A DNA stretch of 54,353 nt, from the NCBI GenBank assembly GCA_964423875.1, contig CAYRGS010000010.1, forward strand, positions 1 to 54,353, read 5' to 3'. Made by a program: the position numbers and the translations under genes. The first letter of the stretch is position 1, and each line of letters opens with the position of its first letter. Source of the DNA: CAYRGS01 sp964423875 (GTDB lineage: Bacteria > UBA8248 > JACPRG01 > G963555815). Of the stretch, positions 18,309 to 26,260 are shown one piece after another. The notes under the pieces were generated by a model. The model searched no databases, was not told where the DNA came from, and worked only from the letters and a program-made list of their open reading frames with translations.

Positions 18309-19409
18309 ATGGACGTTACTATTGGAAAGGCCGAACTTCAAAAAGCGCTCTCCCGCGTGCAGGGGATCGCCGAAAGCCGGAGCAGCGCCATGCCGATCCT
18401 CCAGCACATCCTGCTGGAGACCGAAGAGGGCGGCGTTCGGATATCGGCCACAGACCTGGACATCAGCCTGCGGGCCGGCTACGAAGCGCGCGTCAAAACC
18501 CCGGGTCGTGTCACCCTCCCCGCACGCAAGCTTTTCGACGTCGTCCGGGAGCTCCCGGATTCAGACGTCCACCTGCAAGCGGAAGAAGGACAGTGGGTCC
18601 GGCTGACATGCGCCCGCTCGAATTTCCGATTCCCCGGTCTCGAGGCGGACGATTTTCCGAACATCCCCGCGTTCGGCGATGGGCCTTCTTTCCCCCTGCC
18701 GGCGTCGGATTTGGTGGGGATGATCCGCAAGACCCAGTTCGCGATCTCCACCGACGAGACGCGCACCGCCCTCAATGGCATCTATCTCGAGTCCAAGAGC
18801 GGAACCCTGAACCTCGTGGCCACCGACGGGCATCGACTGGCCTGGGTTTCCCGGCCCGTCGAGACCTTGACCGAAGACATGGGCATCATCATCCACCGAA
18901 AAACCATCCAGGAACTTCTCAAAATCATCTCGGATGGGGACAAGAGCGTCCAGTTTCAGCGTCAGGACAACCACGTCCTGTTTCAGATCGACTCCGTGAC
19001 GCTCGTTTCCCGGCTCATCGAAGGCCAATTCCCCAACTACCAGCAGGTCGTCCCCATGGGAAACGACCAGCGGGCGACCGTCTCCCTCGAAGCGCTCGGA
19101 GGGGGACTGAGGCGGGTCTCCCTGATGGCCAACGAAAAGTCCAGGATGGTCAAGCTTCGCTTTAAAGAGGGCGTTATCTCCTTGTTCAGCGATACCTCCG
19201 AGGTGGGAGAAGCCAGCGAGGAGATCGAAATCGACTACGAAGGGCCCGAAATCCTGATCGGCTTCAATTCCCGCTACATCTTGGACTTCCTCTCCGTCGT
19301 CGAGGACGATACGCTGCGAATCGATCTCAAGGATTCATTGAGCTCCATGCTCCTGGCTCCCCGTGAAGACAAAAACTACTACTGTGTCGTCATGCCCATG
19401 AGGGTCTGA
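18309..19409 (+). CDS. dnaN: DNA polymerase III beta sliding clamp
   Basis: At 366 residues, the length matches DnaN. Recognisable parts are the N-terminal KAELQKALSRVQGIAESRSSAMPIL block, DGHRLAW in domain 2, and the C-terminal FNSRYILDFLSVVE with the terminal VVMPMRV, all typical of the clamp. Two clamps form a ring that tethers DNA polymerase III to the template. Here it is not beside dnaA or recF, its commonest partners; it follows mltD and precedes an MFS gene. The ATG has GGAGG 5 bases upstream. There is no sign of truncation. Confidence 0.97.
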   Translation: MDVTIGKAELQKALSRVQGIAESRSSAMPILQHILLETEEGGVRISATDLDISLRAGYEARVKTPGRVTLPARKLFDVVRELPDSDVHLQAEEGQWVRLTCARSNFRFPGLEADDFPNIPAFGDGPSFPLPASDLVGMIRKTQFAISTDETRTALNGIYLESKSGTLNLVATDGHRLAWVSRPVETLTEDMGIIIHRKTIQELLKIISDGDKSVQFQRQDNHVLFQIDSVTLVSRLIEGQFPNYQQVVPMGNDQRATVSLEALGGGLRRVSLMANEKSRMVKLRFKEGVISLFSDTSEVGEASEEIEIDYEGPEILIGFNSRYILDFLSVVEDDTLRIDLKDSLSSMLLAPREDKNYYCVVMPMRV

Positions 19410-19424
19410 GAGGGCCATTCGGCG

Positions 19425-19443
19425 GCCGGAAATCCTTTCCGGC
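19425..19443 (+). terminator. Hairpin after dnaN
   Basis: GCCGGAAA and TTTCCGGC pair perfectly around TCC, 15 bases after the dnaN stop. There is no clear T run after it, so termination is uncertain. Confidence 0.3.
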
Positions 19444-19617
19444 GACGGGGACCGCCCCGGGGGCCGGGACTTCCGTCCGGCCGTCCGAAAGCCGCGTCTC
19501 GGGGGTCTCCCCGTCAGGCGCTGCTCGCGGATCCCCCCCTCGGGCGTCCCTGGACAGAAGCGCGCCTCCCGAATCCCGACGGCTGAATCCTTCCCGAATC
19601 ACACAAGCGAGACAAGC

Positions 19618-20925
19618 TTGAGCGAACTACGCCCCGCTTCGCCGAAGTCGAGATTTTTCTATGGTTGGGTCGTTGTCGGGATCTGCTTCCTCACGCTGGC
19701 CGTCGGGGGGTCCTCCAACGGGTCCTTCTCCGTCTTCTACGTGGCCATCCTGAAGGAGTTCGACTGGAGCCGGGCCGATACGGCCGGGGCTTTTTCCCTC
19801 AGCATGCTGATCTTCGCCGCTTGCAGCCCGCTGGTCGGATGGCTGTTTGACCGTTTCGGCGCGCGCAGGGTGATGCCGTTCGGCGTCATCGTTCTCTCGG
19901 CGGGGCTCTTGGTTTCGAGTCTCGTCTCCTCCCTGTGGCAGCTCTACTTGTTCTACGGCGTCCTGGTGGCCGTAGGCGTCACGCACATCGGCTTCATCCC
20001 CAATGTCATCATCATCTCCAACTGGTTTTTCCGCCACCGGGCCCTCGCGCTTGGAATCGCCAACGCCGGCCGCGGCGTCGGTGCGTTGCTCCTCATCCCC
20101 CTTATCCAGTACGCCATTCAGACGGTGGGGTGGCGAAACGCTTACCTCCTGTTGGGATCTCTCGTCTTCATCGTTCTCTTTCCTTTCCTCACCATATTTC
20201 TGCGCGGGCGCCCTGAGGACAAGGGCCTGAGACGGCTGGGCGATCCGGAGGACGCCTCCTCAAAGGGCGAGGAGACGCGGCCGGCGCCGCGCGGCGCCTC
20301 CTTGCGGGATGCGATGCGTTCCCACCGGTTTTGGACGTTGGCCGTCGTCGGGATCATCAACGGACTCGGGTTCTCGGGCCTGCTGGTGCATGTGGTCGCC
20401 TACATCAGGGACGTGGGCTACCCGACGATGTTCGCCGCCGCCATCTTCGGCCTGACCGCGGTCTTCCGCTCCGGCGGCGGAATTGTAGGCGGCCACACCT
20501 CGGACCGGATCGGCCGCGAGTCGGCCTTCACCCTCTTCAGTCTCCTGACCTTCTCCGGCACGGTGGCCCTAATTTTCGCTCGGCCCGAAGTGCCCTGGAT
20601 CATTTACGCCTTCGCGATCCTTCACGGCCTGGGATCGGGGGCCACGGGGACGATCAACTCCTCGCTCAAAGCGGATCTTTTTCAGGGTCGAAGTTTCGGC
20701 CTGATCTTCGGCCTCAATCAGGTGGCCACCGGGATCGGGGCCGCCCTGGGGCCTTGGCTGATGGGCTTCATTTACGACCGGATGGGGACCTATGGCCCCG
20801 CGCTCTACGCCATGCTCCTGATCTACGTCCTGACGGTCGTGGGAATCTGGATCGTGGCCCCGCGGAAAGTCCGCCCCATCGGCCGGAGGGCCAAAGAGAC
20901 CTTTATCGAAACCCGGACGCCCTGA
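19618..20925 (+). CDS. MFS transporter, OFA/monocarboxylate-like
   Basis: The 435-residue protein has twelve predicted membrane segments in two sixes, with a charged central loop (about residues 198-224). The N-terminus FFYGWVVVGICFLTLAVGGS and the loop GWLFDRFGARRVMPFG (the MFS A motif) fit the oxalate/formate antiporter-like or monocarboxylate carrier group. The second half has GGHTSDRIGRES, the equivalent motif. The substrate is probably a small carboxylate, but this is inferred only from the family. The start is a TTG, as the aligned N-terminus of the family begins there; the ribosome site is weak. It stands alone on its strand between dnaN and sfsA. Confidence 0.87.
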   Translation: MSELRPASPKSRFFYGWVVVGICFLTLAVGGSSNGSFSVFYVAILKEFDWSRADTAGAFSLSMLIFAACSPLVGWLFDRFGARRVMPFGVIVLSAGLLVSSLVSSLWQLYLFYGVLVAVGVTHIGFIPNVIIISNWFFRHRALALGIANAGRGVGALLLIPLIQYAIQTVGWRNAYLLLGSLVFIVLFPFLTIFLRGRPEDKGLRRLGDPEDASSKGEETRPAPRGASLRDAMRSHRFWTLAVVGIINGLGFSGLLVHVVAYIRDVGYPTMFAAAIFGLTAVFRSGGGIVGGHTSDRIGRESAFTLFSLLTFSGTVALIFARPEVPWIIYAFAILHGLGSGATGTINSSLKADLFQGRSFGLIFGLNQVATGIGAALGPWLMGFIYDRMGTYGPALYAMLLIYVLTVVGIWIVAPRKVRPIGRRAKETFIETRTP

Positions 20926-21025
20926 GTTGGGGTCCTTTCAAATAGGACGGGGCCTGAGATGATCGGAACGTGGGTCAACGTCGCGCCGGTTCCTGCGTCC
21001 CTGTTCTGATCCGAAGAACCTTCTC

Positions 21026-21736
21026 ATGCGGATTCCGGCAAACGCTGTCGAAGGGATTTTCGTCCGGCGCGTGAACCGCTTCCGGGCGGAGGTCCGGGCA
21101 GGGCGAAAGAATCTGGCCGTCCACCTGGCGCACTCAGGGAGGCTGGGGGAGTTGCTCGTCCCCGGCAACCGGGTCCTCCTCGTCCCGGCCGCGGGCGCTC
21201 ATCGGAAAACCTCCCACGACTTGCTCCTGGCGGGCCGGCCCGACGGCCGGGGGTGGGTCTGCGTGGACGCGCGGGTTCCGACCAAACTGGTGAAGGAGGC
21301 CCTCGAAGCGGACCGCCTACCGGGATTCGAGGGTTTTTCGCAAATATCGCCGGAACCCCGCGTGCCGGGAGGACGGCTGGATTTCTGTCTGACGGGTGAA
21401 GGTGTCCGGCCGTGTTGGGTCGAGACGAAGTGCGTCACGCTTGTCGAGGAAGGCATCGCGAGATTTCCAGACGCCCCGACGATTCGGGGCGCACGACACC
21501 TGCGCCACCTGATCGCGCTCGCCCGGGTGGGCGGGCGCTCGGCCGTCCTGTTCATCATCCCGCGGCCGGACGCGAGGTCCTTTTCGCCCAATGAAAAGAA
21601 CGACCCGCTTTTCGCCGAAACCCTCCGCGAAGCCGTCTCCGCCGGCGTGACGGCAAGGGCGCTGAAATGCGACGTCAACAAGAAGAGAATCCAGATCCTC
21701 GATGAGATCCCGATGAGGATCGCGCCGCCCCCGTGA
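21026..21736 (+). CDS. sfsA: SfsA family DNA-binding/nuclease-fold protein
   Basis: The 236-residue protein carries the SfsA landmarks: HLAHSGRLGELLVPGN near residue 34, VPTKLVKEAL, the GGRLDFCL block with its aspartate, the VETKCVTLVEEG strand, and FPDAPTIRGARHLRHL. These last two include the acidic and lysine residues of a PD-(D/E)XK-like fold. SfsA was named for stimulating maltose fermentation in E. coli; its biochemical role remains unclear, and DNA binding is reported for it. The ATG is about 100 bases after the MFS stop. Its stop is 7 bases from the converging stop of the minus-strand gene. Confidence 0.9.
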   Translation: MRIPANAVEGIFVRRVNRFRAEVRAGRKNLAVHLAHSGRLGELLVPGNRVLLVPAAGAHRKTSHDLLLAGRPDGRGWVCVDARVPTKLVKEALEADRLPGFEGFSQISPEPRVPGGRLDFCLTGEGVRPCWVETKCVTLVEEGIARFPDAPTIRGARHLRHLIALARVGGRSAVLFIIPRPDARSFSPNEKNDPLFAETLREAVSAGVTARALKCDVNKKRIQILDEIPMRIAPPP

Positions 21737-21742
21737 TGGCCC

Positions 21743-22735
21743 TCAGACCTTAAAAACCTCCTGCGTATTCGGAGGAAAAAGCTCCTCGACGAGAACCTTC
21801 CGCTCGGCCAGGCCTTGTTCCATCGAGAAGCGCAGGAGGGCCTCGAGCGTCTTACGGTTTTCCTCCACGCCGTAGGGCCAGAGGTCTTTGCCCAAAACCG
21901 CCTCTTCCTCTTCGATCTCCGTCAGCAACCAAGGCAACGTGTAGCGGATGGCCTGGGTGTCGCGGAGCCATGCCTCCGCGACGGCCTTAGCCTCGCAGAA
22001 CGCCTTGAAGAGGTTCTGCGTAATCCAGGGGTGATCCCGGACAATCTCCTCTTTGACCACGACGGTGTGCATGATGGGGAAGACCCCTGTCCGCCGGTAA
22101 TAGTCCATCTCGACCCACTTGTGGTCCTTGAAGAGCCGCCGGACGTTGGGCGAGCCCTCGCGGAAGCAGCGGGGAATGCGGGAGGTGAACAGGGCGTCGA
22201 TCCTCCCCTCGTCCAACTCCTCGCTGAGGGTCCTGTCGTCCGGGATGAGGGACAGATTGACACCCTCCGGGAGGCCGATGTCGATGCGCTCCTTCCGTCC
22301 CGGGTTCTCCAGGCCGCCCATGCGAAACTCCACGTCCTCCGGCCGGACGCCGTAATCTTCCTGAAAGATCCCCTTGAGCCAGACAATGGCGGTCATGGCC
22401 CACTCCGGAATGCCGACGCGCTTGCCCTTGAGGTCCTCGGGCCGCTCGATACCCGAATGGACGTTGATGAAGACGAAGGCGTGGCGGAACATCCGGGACG
22501 GGAAAACGGGGATGGCGATGAAGGGCGGGTTGGGCCGGGTCCTGTACAGCAGATAAGCCGACAGGCTCATCTCCGAGGCGTCGAACTCCTCGAACTGACA
22601 CATCCGCCAGAAGATCTCTTCCACGGGGAGAGCGAGGTAGTTGAGGTCCACGCCGTCCACCTGGACGGTCCCGTCGCGCAAGGGGCGGGTGCGGTCGTAA
22701 TCCCAACAAGCCAGCGTCAACGGAACCCGCGACAT
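21743..22735 (-). CDS. 4,5-dihydroxyphthalate decarboxylase-like / NMT1-fold protein
   Basis: The 330-residue soluble protein begins LTLACWDYDRTRPL and continues with FRHAFVFINVHSGI and DLKGKRVGIPEWAMTA, which fit the group annotated as 4,5-dihydroxyphthalate decarboxylase (Pht5-like) and related NMT1/periplasmic-binding-fold proteins. No signal peptide is visible, which favours a cytoplasmic enzyme or chaperone-like role over transport. It is the last gene of a minus-strand run with two SDRs, two LLM oxidoreductases and a DapA-like aldolase, so it may take part in breaking down a cyclic or aromatic carboxylate. The family label is firm, the reaction is not. Confidence 0.8.
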   Translation of the reverse strand: MSRVPLTLACWDYDRTRPLRDGTVQVDGVDLNYLALPVEEIFWRMCQFEEFDASEMSLSAYLLYRTRPNPPFIAIPVFPSRMFRHAFVFINVHSGIERPEDLKGKRVGIPEWAMTAIVWLKGIFQEDYGVRPEDVEFRMGGLENPGRKERIDIGLPEGVNLSLIPDDRTLSEELDEGRIDALFTSRIPRCFREGSPNVRRLFKDHKWVEMDYYRRTGVFPIMHTVVVKEEIVRDHPWITQNLFKAFCEAKAVAEAWLRDTQAIRYTLPWLLTEIEEEEAVLGKDLWPYGVEENRKTLEALLRFSMEQGLAERKVLVEELFPPNTQEVFKV

Positions 22736-22772
22736 GGGAAAACCTCTAGATGATTCGAGAAAAGAAACCTTT

Positions 22773-23105
22773 AGGGGGGCTTTTTTGAAAACAGTCCCCC
22801 CAACTTGGTGGGGCGGGCTTCCAGCCCGCCTTCGGAAGGCGGCCAGGATGGCCGCCCTACCCTCGTTTCGCGATAGGGCGCGGCCCTGAAGGGCCGCGCC
22901 CTATCGCAAGAAACCGGCACCTTGGCGGATGCTACGGCTGGCTTAGCCAGACGGGCATCCGGCCAAAGAACAAAACCACCAGGAGGCCGAAAACGACCGT
23001 CCCAGCCACCCCCACACCCACCCCCAGCAGGCCAAGCGTCAAGCTTGGCCGTCAATAAGTTTTCGAGGGGGTCTGGGGGACAGTTTTCAAAATGTCCCCC
23101 AGGGT
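22773..23105 (+). repeat. Modular hairpin repeat, copy A
   Basis: This intergenic element has the full module order. A G-stem/TTTTGAAAA/C-stem hairpin (22774-22800) and a REP-like doublet come first. A 17-base perfect stem with a TGAA loop follows (22870-22907), then the flank AAACCGGCACCTTGG. Next is the GGATGC...GCATCC hairpin (22924-22964), a C-rich spacer, the GGCCAAGC hairpin (23030-23050) and the terminal CTGGGGGACA hairpin (23073-23102). It abuts an N gap that hides the stop codon of the minus-strand SDR. Four other copies in the window share the same parts in the same order. Confidence 0.85.
22807..22862 (-). repeat. REP-like palindrome doublet inside copy A
   Basis: Two palindromes, GGGCTTCCAGCCC and GGCGGCCAGGATGGCCGCC, lie side by side within flanks GGTG and CTACC. 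Read on the minus strand it is nearly the same sequence as the doublet at 24151-24205, so it was inserted in the opposite orientation. Confidence 0.75.
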
Positions 23106-23115
23106 NNNNNNNNNN
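23106..23115. other. Assembly gap (10 N) at the junction of SDR 1 and copy A
   Basis: Ten Ns fall between the last visible codons of the SDR gene and the repeat. Repeats commonly break assemblies, which would explain its position. The stop codon of the gene is hidden. Confidence 0.9.
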
Positions 23116-23885
23116 AGCGCCTTGAGGATGTCGCTCCCCCGACGGATCCCGCCGTCGACCAGGATCGTCTGGCCGCTGACGAAGTCGCTATCGGCCGACG
23201 AGAGATAGATCACCGTCCCTACCACATCTTCCGGGTATTCCGAGCGCTTGATGGCTCGCCGCTCGATGTTGACCTCAACGACCCCCTTGGGGGCGGCCTG
23301 ATTCGAGGGGGACAGAATGAATCCGGGCATGACCGCGTTGACGTTGATTCCGTGGGGTCCGAGCTCCCGGGCGACGGCGCGGGTCATCCCGACGACCCCG
23401 GCCTTGGAGGTCGAGTAGTGGAGGAAATCGGGGATCCCCGTGTCGACGACGGCGGAGGAAATGTTGACGATCTTCCCGGAGCCTTGCTCCTTCATCCGCC
23501 CCCCGAAGGCCCGGGTGGGGACATACGTGCCGGTGATGTTGACGTGGATGACCTTGTTCCACTCTTCCATCGAGATATCGAAGAACGACTGCCTCTTGAG
23601 GCCGGCGAAAACGGCCGCGTTGTTGACGAGGATATCCACGCTTCCGAAGGCGTCCACCGTCTGTTGGGCGGCGGCCTCCATGGCGGCGAGGTCCGTGACG
23701 TCGGCCTGGATGCCGATGGCTTCCGCCCCCGAGTCGCGAAGTTTCCCGGCGGGTCCCTCGCAATCCAGGATGTCGTTGATGACGATCTTCGCCCCTTCCT
23801 CCGCCATGGCCTGGGCGTACACCCAGCCGATCCCCTGCGCGGAGCCCGTGATTACAGCCACCTTTTCGTCGAGTCTGCCCGCCAT
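23116..23885 (-). CDS. SDR family oxidoreductase 1 (3' end in gap)
   Basis: About 256 residues of a classical short-chain dehydrogenase are visible. The NAD(P) motif is TGSAQGIG (about 12-19), the NNAA motif is near 88, the catalytic serine is in SSAVVD, and the YSTSKAG motif holds the active Tyr and Lys. The fold is typical of 3-oxoacyl-ACP reductase-like SDRs; the substrate is unknown. The ATG at 23885 has GGGAG 7 bases upstream. The last residues read DGGIRRGSDILKA before the gap, a little longer than SDR 2, which ends DGGIAMG. It is collinear with SDR 2 and clearly a tandem paralogue. Confidence 0.88.
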
Positions 23886-23927
23886 GTCTATACTCCCTTC
23901 TCTGAGGGGCATCCAGATTCGCGAAGT

Positions 23928-24250
23928 CGGAAGGCGGCCAAGATGGCCGCCCTACCCTTATTAGGCGATAGTGTGCTTTGCACACTATCGAAAAACTGGC
24001 ACCTTGGCCGGATGCTGCGGCTGGCGCAGACACGTAAGTGTCGAAGCCAGACGGGCATCCGGCCAAAGAACAAAGCCACCGCAGGGCCAAAAACAACCGC
24101 TCCAGCCAACCCCACACCCAACCCAGTAGGCCTAGCAACAGGCTTGGCCCGGTAGGGCGGCCATCTTGGCCGCCATCGGAAAGTGGGCTGGAAGCCCGCC
24201 CTACCAGGGGGTCTGGGGGGCGTCTTACAAGAAACTCCCCAGGGTTTTCA
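23928..24250 (+). repeat. Modular hairpin repeat, copy B
   Basis: It begins with a single REP-like palindrome (23928-23957). Next is an 11-base perfect stem with a TTT loop (23966-23990) and the flank AAAAACTGGCACCTTGG. The GGCCGGATGC hairpin (24006-24064) encloses an extra GACAC-GTAA-GTGTC hairpin. A GGCCTAGC hairpin (24129-24149) and a REP doublet (24151-24205) follow. It ends with a degenerate G/C hairpin whose CCCCAGGGTTTTC lies a few bases from the stop of SDR 2. It sits between SDR 2 and SDR 1 in a likely shared transcript. Confidence 0.85.
24151..24205 (+). repeat. REP-like palindrome doublet inside copy B
   Basis: GGCGGCCATCTTGGCCGCC and GGGCTGGAAGCCC sit within flanks GGTAGGGC and GCCCTACC. 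The 55 bases are the reverse complement of the doublet in copy A with a few changes, and copy A has it at the other end of the element, so the doublet is independently mobile. Confidence 0.75.
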
Positions 24251-24256
24251 GGTCAT

Positions 24257-25009
24257 TCACCCCATCGCGATCCCGCCGTCGACGATGATGTTCTGTCCCG
24301 TCACGAAATCACTGTCCGAGGACGCCAGGTAGATCATCGTTCCGACCAGGTCCTCGGGATACTGGTTGCGCTTGATGCAGCGTACCTTCACGTTGTCCTC
24401 ATGACGCGACGCCGGGAGCCCCTCGTTCGACGTGATATCCACATAACCGGGCGAGATGGAATTCACCGTGATCCCGTCCGGGCCGAGCTCGCGGGCCATG
24501 GCGCGGGTCATGCCGATCACCGCCGACTTGGACGCCGTGTAGTGGATGAACGCCGGAATTCCCGTGTCATGGACGGCGGAGGCGATGTTGACGATCTTTC
24601 CCGACTTTTGTTCCTTCATCTGGCGGGCCGCGGCCTTGGTGATAACGACCTGGCCGAGGATGTTCACCTTCAGGACCCGGTCCCAGTCCTCGAGGGAGAT
24701 GTCGAACATCGACCCCCGCTCGATGGTCGCGTACAGGGCCGCGTTGTTCAAAAGGATATCCAGGCTGCCGAAGGCGTCCACCGTCTTCTTCACGGCAGCC
24801 TCCATCGCCGAGGGGTCTGTGATGTCGCCTTCGATCCCGATGGCCTCCGCCCCGTCTTCCTTGAGCTGGTTGGCCGGCCCCTGACAATCCAGGACGTCGT
24901 TGACGACCAACTTCGCGCCCTCCTTGGCCAGACCCTGGGCGTACACCCAACCGATCCCCTGGGCCCCGCCCGTAACGAAGGCGACTTTCCCTTCCACTCT
25001 TCCCGCCAT
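24257..25009 (-). CDS. SDR family oxidoreductase 2
   Basis: This 250-residue short-chain dehydrogenase has TGGAQGIG (about 12-19) for NAD(P), LNNAA, and YTASKSAVIGMTRA with the catalytic Tyr and Lys. Sequence and length are collinear with SDR 1, including MAGR at the start, WVYAQ, and VGT(M/V)IYL near the end, so the pair arose by tandem duplication. Some active-site neighbours differ (VHDTG against VVDTG), as expected if substrates have diverged. A repeat element lies between the two genes. The substrate is unknown. The upstream neighbour is an LLM oxidoreductase on the same strand. Confidence 0.9.
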   Translation of the reverse strand: MAGRVEGKVAFVTGGAQGIGWVYAQGLAKEGAKLVVNDVLDCQGPANQLKEDGAEAIGIEGDITDPSAMEAAVKKTVDAFGSLDILLNNAALYATIERGSMFDISLEDWDRVLKVNILGQVVITKAAARQMKEQKSGKIVNIASAVHDTGIPAFIHYTASKSAVIGMTRAMARELGPDGITVNSISPGYVDITSNEGLPASRHEDNVKVRCIKRNQYPEDLVGTMIYLASSDSDFVTGQNIIVDGGIAMG

Positions 25010-25121
25010 TGCGTCATCTCCTCACGATCAAAAAGAAAAAAGAACCGAGCCGGTCTCCCCGGCGGCCCCGGCGACGTACGAACGCCCGAGGGGGGGGGAG
25101 GGGGGAGCGGCGAATCCCGCC

Positions 25122-26114
25122 TCAGCCGTACTTCTTTTTTAGGTGCGGCATGCACTCTACAGCGAACAACTCCATGGAGTCCAGGACGGCCCGTTGGGGC
25201 ATATCGTGGAAGTGCATGCGGAAGATCAGGTGATTGACGCCCAGCTCGTCGACAAACTTTTCCAGGCCCTCAATGCATGTCTCGGGCGGGCCGATGATGA
25301 AGCGGTCCTTCATCAGTCCCTCGAACGTGACCTCGGCCTTGCCGGTGGGGGTCATCGTATGTCCCCACTGGATGTAATCATCTTTGTAGTTGTGATACAG
25401 GCGCTCGCGCGCGGCCGCTTCGGCCCCCATGTCCACGGAGCAGAAACATTCACGGATGATGGGAAACTCCCGCCCCCGGAGCTCCTCGTCCCCCCCTCCG
25501 AGGGCGGTCTTGTAAAACCCGTAGGCGCGCTTGACCTTTTTTAGGTCGGCCGACGGGCCGGGGAACCAGGCGTCCGCCAGCCGGGCCGCCCGGGCGCAGG
25601 CGGGCTCGGTCCAGCCGCCCATCCAGATGGGAGGCCGGGGTCGCTGGACCGGCTTCGGCAGAAGCCGCGCGTCTTGAAGCGGGAAATATTTCCCGTCATA
25701 CGTCACCCGGTCGTTGGCCCAAAGCGCCCGGAGGATCCGCACCGATTCCTCCGTCCGCCTGCCTCGCTCTTTGATCGGGACGTTGAACAGGCGGAACTCC
25801 TCCTCCCGGTACCCCACGCCCAGACCCACGACGCACCGGCCGCCGGAAATCACGTCCAGCATCGTCGCGTCCTCGGCAATGTGAAACGGGTGGTAGAAAG
25901 GCGCGAGAAGAACGGCCGTCCCCAGCGTGACCGATTGGGTGTGCGCGGCCAACCCGGCCAGGGCCACCCAGGGGGAGGGGTAGTATCCCGCCTCCACGCT
26001 GTGGTGCTCGGAGATCCAGAGGGAGTCGTACCCCCATTCCTCCGCCTTCACCGATTGCTCGACGGTATCGGACCACCTAGCTTTTTCCTGACAGGGGACC
26101 AGACCGAATTTCAT
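25122..26114 (-). CDS. LLM class flavin-dependent oxidoreductase 1
   Basis: The 330-residue TIM-barrel enzyme has MKFGLVPCQEKARWSDTV, EHHSVEAGYYPSPWVALA, and LGVGYREEEFRLFNVPIKERG, which mark the luciferase-like (LLM) family. Members use FMN or F420; which one cannot be read from the sequence alone. A C-terminal FEGLMKDRFIIGPPETCIEGL is also typical. It is the same length as LLM 2 with no insertions, and long blocks are identical, so it is a tandem copy. The neighbouring SDRs suggest a catabolic route in which an oxygen- or hydride-dependent step is followed by dehydrogenation. Confidence 0.9.
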   Translation of the reverse strand: MKFGLVPCQEKARWSDTVEQSVKAEEWGYDSLWISEHHSVEAGYYPSPWVALAGLAAHTQSVTLGTAVLLAPFYHPFHIAEDATMLDVISGGRCVVGLGVGYREEEFRLFNVPIKERGRRTEESVRILRALWANDRVTYDGKYFPLQDARLLPKPVQRPRPPIWMGGWTEPACARAARLADAWFPGPSADLKKVKRAYGFYKTALGGGDEELRGREFPIIRECFCSVDMGAEAAARERLYHNYKDDYIQWGHTMTPTGKAEVTFEGLMKDRFIIGPPETCIEGLEKFVDELGVNHLIFRMHFHDMPQRAVLDSMELFAVECMPHLKKKYG

Positions 26115-26183
26115 CGCGTTCGGATTTTCTCCGGGAGAGCGCTTGGCCTCAAATTCTCACTCACATTCAAATTGCTGATTAGA

Positions 26184-26256
26184 CTGGGGGGACATTTTGA
26201 AAACTTCACCCAGTGGGGTGTGTCCCCCCAGACCCCTCCCAGGGTTTTCGCCTCCC
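26184..26256 (+). repeat. Modular hairpin repeat, copy E (terminal module only)
   Basis: Only the gene-proximal part is present: CTGGGGGGACA (26184-26194) pairs with TGTCCCCCCAG (26221-26231), and the loop contains the shared TTTTGAAAA. The conserved CCCAGGGTTTTC follows, ending a few bases from the stop of LLM 2. The upstream modules are missing. Confidence 0.7.
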
Positions 26257-26260
26257 GCCT

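Noticed and set aside
22773..24250. Open frames through the modular repeat on the minus strand with a shared VALFFGRMPVWL-like string
   Set aside because: The frame is shared by copies A, B and D because the DNA is repeated; in A and B it is cut by stops, it lacks ribosome sites, and the palindromic design explains the conservation better than a protein.
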